Shown here: piece after piece, positions 16,374-28,776 of the stretch | Numbering within the stretch: the first letter of the stretch is position 1 | How the letters are laid out: every line of letters starts with the position of its first letter | Assembly: GCA_022340385.1 (NCBI GenBank) | Contig: JAJDOB010000022.1 | Location: forward strand, 1 to 35,993 | Length of the DNA: 35,993 bases | Direction: 5' to 3' | DNA from: Rhodobacter sp. | GTDB taxonomy: Bacteria; Pseudomonadota; Alphaproteobacteria; Rhodobacterales; Rhodobacteraceae | Notes under the pieces: generated by a model | Told to the model about the DNA's origin: nothing | Databases searched by the model: none | What the model saw: the letters and a program-made list of their open reading frames with translations, nothing else | Position numbers and translations under genes: made by a program

Positions 16374-17323
16374 ACCTGTTTGGCCGCGGGTTCGGTCGGT
16401 TCGACCGGGTCCGGGGTCGCGGCGGTCTCTGGCGTTTCCGGCGCTGGCGCGGGCAGGTCGCCCATGACTGCGGGTGGCAGCCCCAGCAACATGCGCACCA
16501 CGCTGATCAGCTCGTCACGCAGCTTGCCGCGCGGGGTGACCCGGTCGAGCATGCCATGATCCAGCAGGTATTCGGCGCGCTGAAACCCCTCGGGCAGGCT
16601 TTCACGGATGGTCTGTTCGATCACGCGCGGCCCGGCAAAGCAGATCAGCGCGTTGGGTTCGGCAATGTGGATGTCGCCCAGCATCGCGTAGGACGCGGTG
16701 ACGCCGCCCGTTGTCGGATGGGTCAGCACGACGATATAGGGCAGGCCCGCCTCTTTCAGCATCTCGATGGCCACGGTGGTGCGCGGCATCTGCATCAAGC
16801 TTAGGATGCCTTCCTGCATGCGCGCGCCACCGGCGGCCGAAAACAGGATCAGCGGCAGTTTCGCGGACACGGCGCGTTCGGCGGCGGCGATGATCGCGTT
16901 GCCGACATACATGCCCATCGAGCCGCCCATGAAACTGAAATCCTGGGCGGCGGCGACGATCGGCGTTCGCCCGATTTCGCCCTGTGCCACCAGCATCGCC
17001 TCTGGCGAGCCGGTGGATTTCTGCGCCGCCTTCATCCGGTCCGGATAACGCTTCTGATCGCGGAAATGCAGCGGATCGGCCAGCGGTTCTGGCACCTTGA
17101 CCTCGGCATAGACGCCGCCGTCGAACAGGGCGGCAAAACGCTCGTGCGGGGTGATGCCCATGTGATGGTCGCAACTGGTACAGACATTCAGATTGCCTGA
17201 CAATTCGCGGTGAAACAGCATCGTTCCGCATTCATCGCATTTCGTCCAAAGATTCTCGGGCACCTCGCGGCGTGAAAACAGCGAGTTTATTTTCGGGCGG
17301 ACGTAGTTGGAGATCCAGTTCAT
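16370..17323 (-). CDS. accD: Acetyl-CoA carboxylase carboxyltransferase subunit beta
   Basis: MNWISNYVRPKINSLFSRREVPENLWTKCDECGTMLFHRELSGNLNVCTSCDHHMGI zinc ribbon, plus FSAAGGARMQEGILSLMQMPRT. 4 bp overlap with folC. True start at 17323. Confidence 0.97.
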   Translation of the reverse strand: MNWISNYVRPKINSLFSRREVPENLWTKCDECGTMLFHRELSGNLNVCTSCDHHMGITPHERFAALFDGGVYAEVKVPEPLADPLHFRDQKRYPDRMKAAQKSTGSPEAMLVAQGEIGRTPIVAAAQDFSFMGGSMGMYVGNAIIAAAERAVSAKLPLILFSAAGGARMQEGILSLMQMPRTTVAIEMLKEAGLPYIVVLTHPTTGGVTASYAMLGDIHIAEPNALICFAGPRVIEQTIRESLPEGFQRAEYLLDHGMLDRVTPRGKLRDELISVVRMLLGLPPAVMGDLPAPAPETPETAATPDPVEPTEPAAKQV

Positions 17324-17423
17324 CGCGGACGGTCGCCTTTGTTGCGCATTGTGGCCGTGAGATAAGCGTCGCCCGCGTGAAATGCAATTGATTGGTGCCG
17401 CGCGGGCCGATGCGACAGGATTG

Positions 17424-18317
17424 TCAGTTCTGCAGGGCGCGGCGCACCAGCGCCCAGGCGATGAACAATGTGACCATGTCGCTGGCGAACAGCCAGGCCA
17501 TGCCATCGGTCTCTTGCGCGGAATAGGGGGTGGTGAACAGCGCCAGTCCCGGAATCGTGCCTTTTGTGGCCAATATCAGGATCGCCGCGAAGTTGTTGGC
17601 AAAGTGAAACCCCCAGGCGGCGCCGATGCTGCCGGTCACCGATGTCAGATCGGCTGCCGCAAGGCCGAACATGGCAGTGGCACCGATCACCAGCCAGACA
17701 TTGCCGCCGGCAACCGCGGGGTCGTAATGCGCCGCACCAAAGATCAGGCTGGGCAGCACCAGCCAGACGATTCGCCAGCGGAACCGCGCCGCAAGCTGCT
17801 GTTGCAGATAGCCGCGAAACACCAGTTCTTCGGCGCCGGTCTGGATCAGCAGGCCCAGCATGGCCAGCGGCAGCACCAGCAGCCATGTGGCCGGATCCAG
17901 CCGTGGAACCGCATCAAAGCGCCAGGCCCACGGGATGAAAGACAGTCCGTAGACCAGCCCCACCAGCAACGCCGCGACGCAGAAATCGCGCAGTACGATC
18001 GACGCGCGCCCGAACAGGCTGCCGATCGGGCGATGGTGCAGCAGGCGCACGATCAGGATCGGACCCAGCGCCATGCCCAGGAATGTGGACAGCAACGCCA
18101 GCGTATCGGCCGGTGTCGTCGCCTGCGCCATCTGGTCGAGAGTTGCCGAACGCCCCAGCCATACAGCCAGCCGGTGATAGACCCTGATCGCGGCATAGAC
18201 CCAGCCGACATAGATCACACCTATCAGGCACAGTCCCAGAAAGGTCCGCCAGATCTCGGCGTGCCGGCGGGCCGGGGCAACATAGCGTTCGAAGGCTGGG
18301 GCAAAGCGCGCTGGCAT
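17424..18317 (-). CDS. CPBP family intramembrane glutamic endopeptidase
   Basis: 297 aa multi-TM; TGAEELVFRGYLQQQLAARF (EExxxR), IFGAAHYDP, GFHFANNFAA motifs. Confidence 0.92.
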   Translation of the reverse strand: MPARFAPAFERYVAPARRHAEIWRTFLGLCLIGVIYVGWVYAAIRVYHRLAVWLGRSATLDQMAQATTPADTLALLSTFLGMALGPILIVRLLHHRPIGSLFGRASIVLRDFCVAALLVGLVYGLSFIPWAWRFDAVPRLDPATWLLVLPLAMLGLLIQTGAEELVFRGYLQQQLAARFRWRIVWLVLPSLIFGAAHYDPAVAGGNVWLVIGATAMFGLAAADLTSVTGSIGAAWGFHFANNFAAILILATKGTIPGLALFTTPYSAQETDGMAWLFASDMVTLFIAWALVRRALQN

Positions 18318-18465
18318 GGGCCGCAGGTTAGAGCGCGGACCGGCAAGTGGAAACCGGGTATTGCGCCGGGGCGGCGTGATCCGGCGGCGCGCTTCCGCGC
18401 ATGTTCATACAGTGGTGGACGGGCGACGGAAAACGGCATTGGACCCCGGGCTTTCGGAGCGCGCC

Positions 18466-19116
18466 TCAGCGTGTGGCGACAAGGCAGGCGTAGTTCTGCG
18501 CCGCTGTCGGGTCGGTAAGGTTATGTTCGAGCAGGGCCAGTGATTTCGGGTTCTCAAAGCCGGCGGCGCGCAGGAATTCCAGATGCCGCGATATTTCGAA
18601 ACGGCCCGGTTCATAGTCCCACAGGGTGCCGTCGGGCTTGATGAAATCGCCGTTCACCAGAATGCCGCCCTTGGCAAGAACGCTGTAGGCGCGGGCATAG
18701 ACATCGGCGACGGGGCGCTGCCCGCCAAGATCGTGCAGCGCCCAGGTTGACACGATCGCATCGGGGCGGCTGGTCAACCTGTCGGGCCAGGACGGATCCA
18801 TCAGATCGGCGCTGGTGAACGTGACGCGTCCGGACAACGCGCCGAGGGTTTCGCGCGCCACATCAAAGAACACTTCCGAGAAATCCAGAGCCTCGTAGCT
18901 GATCGTCGGGTTGCGTTGCAGGATATGGCGCGCCATGTAGCCCGGACCGGTGCCCAGTTCGACGACATGCGCCTGCGGCAGGCCCAGCGATTCTATCTGG
19001 TCAAGTATCATGTCGAAAAGCTGCAAACGCGGTGGCGTGGGCACGAACCGGCTGGCCCAGCCGCGCACGAAGGCGGCGTCGTGAAACTCGTGGCTTGCGC
19101 CGACAAATCCGGCCAT
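18466..19116 (-). CDS. Class I SAM-dependent methyltransferase
   Basis: AHVVELGTGPGYMARHIL (motif I), FTSADLMDPSWP, DAIVSTWALHDLGGQRPVADVYARAYSVLAKGGILVNGDFIKPDG. Confidence 0.88.
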   Translation of the reverse strand: MAGFVGASHEFHDAAFVRGWASRFVPTPPRLQLFDMILDQIESLGLPQAHVVELGTGPGYMARHILQRNPTISYEALDFSEVFFDVARETLGALSGRVTFTSADLMDPSWPDRLTSRPDAIVSTWALHDLGGQRPVADVYARAYSVLAKGGILVNGDFIKPDGTLWDYEPGRFEISRHLEFLRAAGFENPKSLALLEHNLTDPTAAQNYACLVATR

Positions 19117-19244
19117 ACCTGCCTTCCTCCCGGCAATTCATCGCCAGCTTAGGCGCAGCCCGCGCAATCCGGCAAGCCCCGCCCGCTTGTGTCGCCGCGC
19201 GCGCTATCCTATTGCATCGGGCGATACCGCTAGGGAGGCGAGAC

Positions 19245-20978
19245 ATGCTAAAAGGTAAGACAGACAAATCCCGGCTGCCCAGCCGCCACGTAACCGAAGG
19301 CCCGTCGCGCGCGCCGCACCGGTCGTATTACTATGCGATGGGGCTGGATGACGACGAGATTGCGCAGCCGTTCGTTGGCGTCGCGACCTGCTGGAACGAG
19401 GCCGCGCCCTGCAACATTTCGTTGAACCGTCAGGCTCAGGCGGTCAAGCTGGGCGTCAAGTCCGGCGGCGGCACCCCGCGCGAGTTCACCACCATCACCG
19501 TCACCGACGGCATCGCCATGGGCCACGAGGGCATGCGGTCTTCGCTTGCCAGCCGCGAGGCGATTGCCGACACCGTCGAACTGACCATGCGCGGGCATTG
19601 CTATGACGCCATCGTCGGCCTTGCCGGTTGCGACAAATCCCTGCCGGGAATGATGATGGCGATGGTGCGGCTGAACACGCCGTCGGTCTTCATCTACGGC
19701 GGCTCGATCCTGCCGGGCCGGCTGAATGGCAAGGATGTCACCGTGCAGGACGTGTTCGAGGCGGTCGGCCAGCACCAGGCGGGCAACATGACCGACGAGG
19801 CGCTGCGCACGCTGGAACGCGTCGCCTGCCCGTCTGCGGGCGCCTGCGGCGGCCAGTTCACCGCCAACACCATGGCCTGCGTGTCCGAGGCCATCGGTCT
19901 GGCGCTGCCAAACTCTTCCGGGGCGCCGGCGCCCTACGAATCGCGCGCCCACTAGGGCGTGGCGTCGGGCGAGGCGGTCATGCGCCTGATCGAATCGAAC
20001 ATCCGCGCTCGTGATATCGTCACGCTCAAAAGCCTCGAAAACGCGGCCCGCGTGGTCGCCTGCACCGGCGGGTCGACCAATGCCGGTCTGCACCTGCCCG
20101 CCATCGCGCACGAGGCGGGAATCGAATTCTATCTCGATGATGTCTGCGAGATCTTCAAAAGCACGCCCTATTTCGTCGACCTGAAACCGGGCGGTGCCTA
20201 TGTCGCAAAGGATCTGTACGAGGCGGGCGGCGTGCCCGTCGTGATGAAGGAACTGCGCAAGGCGGGTCTGATTCACGAGGACTGCATCACCGCGACCGGA
20301 CGCACGATTGGCGAAGAACTGGATGTGGTCACGCGCGAAGCCGATGGCAGGGTCATCTACCCGATTGCCACGCCAATCACCAAGACCGGCGGCGTTGTCG
20401 GGCTGAAGGGCAACCTGGCCCCCGGCGGCGCCATCGTGAAGGTTGCGGGCATGAGCGAGGAACAGCAGGTCTTTTCCGGCCCCGCGCGGGTGTTCGAATG
20501 CGAGGAAGACGCCTTTGAAGCGGTGCAGAAGCGCGAATACAAGGAAGGCGAAGTCATCGTGATCCGCAACGAAGGCCCCGCCGGCGGCCCGGGTATGCGC
20601 GAGATGCTGTCGACCACCGCCGCCCTGTCGGGCCAGGGGATGGGCAAGAAGGTGGCGCTGATCACCGATGGCCGGTTTTCTGGTGCAACCCGTGGGTTCT
20701 GTGTCGGGCATGTCGGGCCCGAGGCGTATCATGGCGGGCCGATTGCGTTGCTGCAGAACGGCGATGTGATCACGATCAACGCGATCACCGGCGAGATCTC
20801 CGTCGACCTTGACGACGACGAACTGGCGGCGCGCAAGGCCAACTGGAAAGGCCCGCGAGAGACGATTTATGCCAGCGGTGCGCTGTGGAAATACAGCCAG
20901 CTTGTGGGCGAGACCTACAAGGGCGCGGTCACGCATCCGGGCGGCCAAGCGGAGCGTCATGTCTACATGGATCTGTAA
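19245..20978 (+). pseudogene. ilvD: Dihydroxy-acid dehydratase interrupted by an in-frame TAG (possible pseudogene, readthrough or sequencing error)
   Basis: MLKGKTDKSRLPSRHVTEGPSRAPHRSYYYAMGLDDDEIAQPFVGVATCWNEAAPCN...[84 protein letters not shown]...[27 protein letters not shown]. Both halves are in the same frame; TAG at 19953-19955. Confidence 0.93.
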
Positions 20979-21687
20979 GGCCACGGTTCTTGGCGCGGTG
21001 CTTGCGGTTGCGGGCTGCGTTGATGCGCCGGCCCTGAGGGGACCGACGCCGGCGGCCACGCGCAGCGCGCCCGAGACGATCGCGGTGGCCGGCGGCGCGG
21101 TGGTGGTCGGCGGTCCGCCGGGCTATTGCATCGACAGGGGCGCCAGCCGGCTGCGCGGCGACACCGGGTTCGTGCTGCTGGGCAGTTGCGCCTCTATCGC
21201 GCGCGATGTCGCGGCGGGTGCGCCGCTGGTGCCGGGCATCCTGACCGCATCGGTCGGGGCCGCCAGCGTTGCGGGGCAGCCGGCGCTGACCGACCTTGAC
21301 CAGCTGGAGGCGCTGATCACCTCGCCGGGCGGGCGCGCGACCCTGGCCCGCGACGGCAGGGCAGAGTCGGTGAAAGTGTTCGGAACCCTGCGCGAAGACG
21401 GCGCGCTGTTCGTGCATCTGCGCGATGTCAGCGCGAACCCGACGCCGGGGCTGGACCAGACCTATTGGCGCGGGCTGTTCGATCTGCAAGGGCGGCTGGT
21501 CACCTTGTCGGTGGTCAGCTTTTCCAACGCGCCGCTGCCGCCCGCACTGGCGCTTGCCACGCTCGAGGATTTCACCGCGCGCATCCATCGCGAAACCCGT
21601 GAGCAGAACAATGGGAAACCGGCGCAGACAACCGCGAATGCAACACCTGCGCGGCGCAAGGGGTTGCTTGGCGCGCTGTTCCGGTGA
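20959..21687 (+). CDS. Predicted lipoprotein of unknown function
   Basis: ATG at 20959 overlaps the ilvD 3' end; [25 protein letters not shown]... gives a lipobox-like VAGC. Open to 21687. Confidence 0.72.
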   Translation: MSTWICKATVLGAVLAVAGCVDAPALRGPTPAATRSAPETIAVAGGAVVVGGPPGYCIDRGASRLRGDTGFVLLGSCASIARDVAAGAPLVPGILTASVGAASVAGQPALTDLDQLEALITSPGGRATLARDGRAESVKVFGTLREDGALFVHLRDVSANPTPGLDQTYWRGLFDLQGRLVTLSVVSFSNAPLPPALALATLEDFTARIHRETREQNNGKPAQTTANATPARRKGLLGALFR

Positions 21688-21750
21688 AATTAGTTGTTTC
21701 TAAACGGGAAACAAAGACAGTATGCGCAGTTGAGGTAGAAAAGGCTGGCG

Positions 21751-22518
21751 ATGCGACTGGGCGATTTGATCGATGGCGTATTTCACAGGCGCGTATTGCG
21801 CCGGTGGGGCCGTGCAGCGCGCAGTGCCGACCGGCAGGACCATGCGACGCTGCGCACCTTGCGCAGCCGGGCGCGTGAAATCCGCCGCCATATCGACCGG
21901 GTGATCTATGTGGCCGAAGGCCGCCTGACCCTGCCCGCGGTGGGTTCCAACGCGATCGTCAAACCGCTTTACACAGATTGGGCCTATCGCCCGGAACTTT
22001 GGCGCGGCCCGGTCAGCCCGATGGGCATGGCATCGGTCGAATCCAAAACCGGATACGGCAAGGAGGTGAAGGTGTTTCACGACTGCCGGATTTCGGAACT
22101 GACGCTGCGCCAGGTGCGCAACTCGCGCGAGGCCGATCTGGCGCCTTTCGGTCTTCGGATGGATGTGTTCCGTTTTGACGGGTCGTTCCTGTCGCTGGTG
22201 GTGGAGCTGCCCGACAGCGCCGTTCAGGGGCTGGAACGGCGGCACCTGATCCGTCTGACGGTGGTGGCCGAGGCCGAAAAGCCGCTGGAGATTTTTGCCC
22301 GCCTGAACATCAAGCACGGGCCGAACGTGGAACAGATCGTGCGCGAACTGCCGCTTGGCGACGACGAGGTGATGGTCGAATTCGATCTGGCCTACACCAA
22401 GATGAACGAACGGCGGCTGGAAAAAATCTGGCTCGACCTGATATTCGAGGGTGCCGAGATGAACCAGATCGTGCTGCGCGACGTGACGCTGACGCGCCGT
22501 CCGCGCGCCGAATTGTAG
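21751..22518 (+). CDS. Conserved hypothetical protein (possibly DUF6478)
   Basis: 255 aa MRLGDLIDGVFHRRVLRRWGRAARSADRQDHATLRTLRSRAREIRRHIDRVIYVAEGRLTLP.... The DUF assignment is from memory and unverified. Confidence 0.72.
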   Translation: MRLGDLIDGVFHRRVLRRWGRAARSADRQDHATLRTLRSRAREIRRHIDRVIYVAEGRLTLPAVGSNAIVKPLYTDWAYRPELWRGPVSPMGMASVESKTGYGKEVKVFHDCRISELTLRQVRNSREADLAPFGLRMDVFRFDGSFLSLVVELPDSAVQGLERRHLIRLTVVAEAEKPLEIFARLNIKHGPNVEQIVRELPLGDDEVMVEFDLAYTKMNERRLEKIWLDLIFEGAEMNQIVLRDVTLTRRPRAEL

Positions 22519-22527
22519 GGGGCGGGA

Positions 22528-25093
<2,566 letters not shown>

Positions 25094-25306
25094 AATGGCT
25101 TGATAAACCACACGAATTTCCCTGAGCGGGCGATCTGGAAACCGGTTTTCGGGGGCCGCCTGAGCAACGTCAACAAGGCGTTTACCTGTTTCCCTGCCGC
25201 AAACGATCCCGCATAAAACCGCAGTATTGTCAGGCCATCATCGCATTCCTGCCCGATTTCGTCCCGATAACGCTGTGCACAGGGGCCGAGCAGGAATTGG
25301 GTAGTT

Positions 25307-26212
25307 ATGGACAGATTGACGGAGATGGAGGCATTCGCGACGGTTGTCGATCAGGGTGGCTTCACCGATGCGGCCAAGAAAATGGGCATATCCAAATCGG
25401 CCGTGTCAAAGCACGTCTCGTCGCTGGAGGCCCGCCTGGGCGCACGGTTGTTGAACCGGACGACGCGCCGCGTCAGCCCCACCGAGATCGGCCTGGCCTA
25501 TTATGACCGGGCCCGCCGTGTCCTGAACGACGCGGGCGAGGCCGATGCCCTGGTCACGTCGATGCAATCCGCCCCCTCCGGCCTGCTGCGCATCAGCGTG
25601 GCAACCGATTTCGGCGTGAACCACCTCAGCCCGCAACTGGGTGAATTTCTTAGTGAATTCCCCGATATCACCGTCAACATGGTTCTGAACAATCGCTACG
25701 TCGAACTGATTTCCGAAGGTTTCGACATGGCCGTGCGCATCGGCGAGTTGGAGGACAGCACCCTGCGCGCCCGCAAGCTGACCGAAACCACCAAACGCAT
25801 GATCGGCGCCCCCGCCTATTTCGAAAAATACGGCCGCCCCCAGCGGATCGACGATCTGAACGAACACAAGCTTTTGCATTATTCCAGCCAGTCCTCTGGC
25901 AACATGTGGAAACTGACCGCGCCGTCAGGCGAAAAGCGTCAGGTTCGCACTGCCGGCTGGCTGTCGGTGAATGACGGGCAATCCCTGCTGAACGCCGCGA
26001 TCAGCGGGCTTGGCATCGCGTATCTGCCCAGCTTTCTGTACGCCGACGCGCTGGAACAGGGGCTGGTGGAAGAGGCCATCCCCGATCTGCCGGTTGAAAC
26101 CCAGGGCATCTACGCGGTCTATCCGCCGGGCCGGTTCACCCAGCCCAAGGTGCGCGCCTTCATCGACTTTCTTGTGCATCACTTCGCCGACAAGGGCCCC
26201 GACAACTGGTAA
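25307..26212 (+). CDS. LysR family transcriptional regulator
   Basis: MDRLTEMEAFATVVDQGGFTDAAKKMGISKSAVSKHVSSLEARLGARLLNRTTRRVSPTEIGLAYY HTH plus substrate-binding domain. Confidence 0.96.
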   Translation: MDRLTEMEAFATVVDQGGFTDAAKKMGISKSAVSKHVSSLEARLGARLLNRTTRRVSPTEIGLAYYDRARRVLNDAGEADALVTSMQSAPSGLLRISVATDFGVNHLSPQLGEFLSEFPDITVNMVLNNRYVELISEGFDMAVRIGELEDSTLRARKLTETTKRMIGAPAYFEKYGRPQRIDDLNEHKLLHYSSQSSGNMWKLTAPSGEKRQVRTAGWLSVNDGQSLLNAAISGLGIAYLPSFLYADALEQGLVEEAIPDLPVETQGIYAVYPPGRFTQPKVRAFIDFLVHHFADKGPDNW

Positions 26213-26243
26213 TGCCGGGTCCGGGACTGCACCGAGGCTGAAT

Positions 26244-26350
26244 GGCCAAAGCAATTCGCGTTTAGCCCGAATCATCTGACGCCGCCTGAAATCAAAGATT
26301 TCAACGCGTTGGATGGTGCATTGTGTGTCACGTCAAATGCGAAACGCTAG
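26244..26350. repeat. Companion intergenic repeat (full-length form) abutting repeat copy 2
   Basis: GGCCAAAGCAATTCGCGTTTAGCCCG...TTTCAACGCGTTGGATGGTGCATTGTGTGTCACGTCAAATGCGAAACGCTAG; both ends match 31201-31257. Confidence 0.75.
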
Positions 26351-26452
26351 AGCGGCGTCCTTTCAATGTGCATCGCTGGGGCCGCTCCAGCCTTCTGTTT
26401 TTGCGCGGAATTCATTCCGAAATCCGGTTCCCACTTTTCGGATTGCGCTCTG
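26347..26452. repeat. Interspersed intergenic repeat, copy 2
   Basis: CTAGAGCGGCGTCCTTTCAATGTGCATCG...TTTTTGCGCGGAATTCATTCCGAAATCCGGTTCCCACTTTTCGGATTGCGCTCT; near-identical at both ends to 4749-4853. Confidence 0.9.
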
Positions 26453-26518
26453 TATCGCCGCCTTTGGTCCCGCGCGGATCGCGGGCGGCGTTCCTGTTCC
26501 GGACCGCGCGCAATAGAC

Positions 26519-27457
26519 CTATTGGGTGGAACTGAGGATCACCTCGACCCGGCGGTTCAGATTTCGGCCTTCGGTCGTCAGGTTGCTGGCGCGCGGGGCC
26601 AGAAAACCGACGCCATCGGCAGAGACCTGGCCGGAATTGACCCCATGCGCCTTGATCAGCCGCTCTGCCACCGCTGCCGCCCGCCGCCGTGACAGCGCGA
26701 TATTCGCGTCCAGCGCGCCTTCGGCATCGGTGTGTCCGACCAGCACGACCTTGCGGTCCGGATGTGCGTCCAGATAGCCGGCCAACTCCTTTAGCGAAGC
26801 GAATTCGGTATCGCCGAGTTCCGAAGATCCGGTCTTGAAGGTCAGGTCATCCAGGGTCGCATGGCCGACATCCTCCAGTTGCTCGCCGACCGGACCGGCC
26901 GGGGTCAGCGCCAGACCGGCGGGCGCCACCGTGACCGAGGCCTTGATCTGTGGCGCGTCTTCCGGGGCGCCGATGCGGGTCAGTTGGACAAAGCCGGAAT
27001 TGGCGCTGCGGCTGATCAGGAGGCTAAGATACTCGGGTTTCCCGCCATTGTCCCTGCGGGCCGAGAAATAGCGGAAATCGCCAAGGTTCACATGCATGTC
27101 CGGCTCTGGCAGCACGTCGATCTGATAGCGAAAGTCGAACCCGCCGCAGCTGCGGTCCTCGCATTCGAACAGCGTCGTGAAACCGGCCTGGATCAGCTGC
27201 GCGCGCAGCGGGGCAAGAATTTGCAGGGTCGTCAGGCTGGCACTGTCCAGCCGCCATGCCTGCTGGCGCAGGGCGCCCTCGACCATTGTGCCGGCGGGCT
27301 TGTCCTCGCCAACCGGGGCGGTGGGAAAGAACTGGCTGTCGCCAGACGTTTCGCGTTCGGCCACCGGGATTGCACGCGCCGGAAAGTCCAGCGTCAGTGC
27401 CGCCGCCGCCGCAGGCGCCAGCAACATCAGCCCGGTTATGGCGGCGCGAAGGCTCAT
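26519..27457 (-). CDS. OmpA family protein
   Basis: Signal peptide MSLRAAITGLMLLAPAAAAALT; C-terminal FKTGSSELGDTEFASLKELAGYLDAHPDRKVVLVGHTDAEGALDANIALSRRRAAAVAERLI...GRNLNRRVEVIL. Confidence 0.94.
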   Translation of the reverse strand: MSLRAAITGLMLLAPAAAAALTLDFPARAIPVAERETSGDSQFFPTAPVGEDKPAGTMVEGALRQQAWRLDSASLTTLQILAPLRAQLIQAGFTTLFECEDRSCGGFDFRYQIDVLPEPDMHVNLGDFRYFSARRDNGGKPEYLSLLISRSANSGFVQLTRIGAPEDAPQIKASVTVAPAGLALTPAGPVGEQLEDVGHATLDDLTFKTGSSELGDTEFASLKELAGYLDAHPDRKVVLVGHTDAEGALDANIALSRRRAAAVAERLIKAHGVNSGQVSADGVGFLAPRASNLTTEGRNLNRRVEVILSSTQ

Positions 27458-28029
27458 CTATGCGCGGCGTGGTAGTCTTCGTTTGGCTGCATGTCGATGG
27501 CGGACGCCACCCGATTGGTCATGTTGAAGAACCCCGTCACGCTGGCGATATCGAAAATGTCACGGTCGGAAAACCCGACATCGCGCAGCGCCTGCCGGTC
27601 GCCTTCTTCGATCTCGGCGCTGGCCTTTGTCAGCTTGGCGGCGAAATCCAGCATGGCGCGCTGGCGCGCGTCAATCGGTGCGACGCGGTAATTCATCACC
27701 ATCGCCTCGCCCAGTTTCGGATCGCTTGACAATTGCCGCACCGCCGCGCCATGCGCCACCTGGCAATACCAGCAGCGGTTGATCGAACTGACGGCGACCG
27801 CGATCATTTCGCGTTCCAGCTTGCTCAGCCCGCTGCCGGCCAGCATCAGGTCGTTGTACATCGCCGTGAAGGCGTTCAGCTTGTCGACGTCGAAGGCATA
27901 GGCCTGCAACACATTGGGGATCATCCCCAGCTTTTCGGTGCAGACGTCGAAATATTTCTGCGTCGCCTCTGGCAGCGGATCGAGCATCGGCAGGTCAAGC
28001 GCGGTGACGGCGGGGGGTCGGTCTGTCAT
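27454..28029 (-). CDS. Peroxidase-related enzyme, carboxymuconolactone decarboxylase/AhpD-like family
   Basis: 191 aa; LSKLEREMIAVAVSSINRCWYCQVAHGAAVRQL contains the CxxxH-type motif (CWYCQVAHG). Confidence 0.92.
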   Translation of the reverse strand: MTDRPPAVTALDLPMLDPLPEATQKYFDVCTEKLGMIPNVLQAYAFDVDKLNAFTAMYNDLMLAGSGLSKLEREMIAVAVSSINRCWYCQVAHGAAVRQLSSDPKLGEAMVMNYRVAPIDARQRAMLDFAAKLTKASAEIEEGDRQALRDVGFSDRDIFDIASVTGFFNMTNRVASAIDMQPNEDYHAAHR

Positions 28030-28056
28030 GTCTGCTCCGGTGGGCGGTTGTCGCCC

Positions 28057-28776
28057 TTATTTTATGCGGTAGTGATAGTGACCCACAACCTGCATTGTCA
28101 GATTGGAATAAAGCGCATTGGCGCCCGTATTCGCGCGGGTCACGGCAAGAGCCAGATACGAGGCTCCCTGAGCTTGCGCCCAATGTGCCGCCGCCCGCAA
28201 GATGTTGGTTCCGACACCGCTGCGGCGATGCGCCGGCGCGACTTCGATGGCGTGGATCATGGCGATCCCGTCGTGGATCGCGACGAAACCGGCCCCGGCG
28301 GGCTGGTCGGCCTGGCGCGCCAGTATCGCGGTTTTCGGGGCAATGGCGCGCTGCATGACCGCCAGCCGTGCCGGCCCGATGCCGCCAGCAGCCCAGAGAT
28401 CGGCCATGATCGCCAGCGGCGGCCAGATGGTGAAGGTGGCGACGGGCGGCGGTTTTACATCGGTCAGTTGGCCAAGCGGTGCTGCATAAAGAACGACCGG
28501 GTCGATCACATCGTATCCGCGCGCTGCCAGTTCGGCGTCAAGCGCCTCTTCGCCGGGGCGCAGCATGAACAGATGTGGCTGGCCAAGCGCGCTCATTTCC
28601 ATTTCTGCCCGCGCGATGCTGTCCGGCAGAACCGCCGCCTCTGCGGTTGTCGCAGAGGTGCGTTTGCCGCCACCCTGGCCGTCGCGAATGGTCCAGGGGC
28701 CAATGCGCCGGGTCCGGGCGCTGGGCCAGGTCGCGTCAAGCACGCCAAACAGGTCGGGACCGGTCGGCAGAGTCAT
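28057..28776 (-). CDS. GNAT family N-acetyltransferase
   Basis: 239 aa; MIHAIEVAPAHRRSGVGTNILRAAAHWAQAQGASYLALAVTRANTGANALYSNLTMQVVGHYHYR. Confidence 0.9.
   Translation of the reverse strand: MTLPTGPDLFGVLDATWPSARTRRIGPWTIRDGQGGGKRTSATTAEAAVLPDSIARAEMEMSALGQPHLFMLRPGEEALDAELAARGYDVIDPVVLYAAPLGQLTDVKPPPVATFTIWPPLAIMADLWAAGGIGPARLAVMQRAIAPKTAILARQADQPAGAGFVAIHDGIAMIHAIEVAPAHRRSGVGTNILRAAAHWAQAQGASYLALAVTRANTGANALYSNLTMQVVGHYHYRIK

Noticed and set aside
19953-19955. TAG in ilvD as a pyrrolysine codon
   Set aside because: No pyl genes in view, IlvD is not a known pyrrolysine protein, and the site is normally Tyr in recalled homologs; other genes use TAG as an ordinary stop.
19248-21059. 603 aa reverse-strand ORF antisense to ilvD
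   Set aside because: Shadow ORF; no recognisable domain, while the plus strand encodes conserved IlvD. It is not an alternative explanation for the ilvD stop.
26313-26692. Short plus-strand ORFs encoding FIPKSGSHFSDCAL-like peptides
   Set aside because: Translated copies of the intergenic repeat in different frames, no independent coding evidence.
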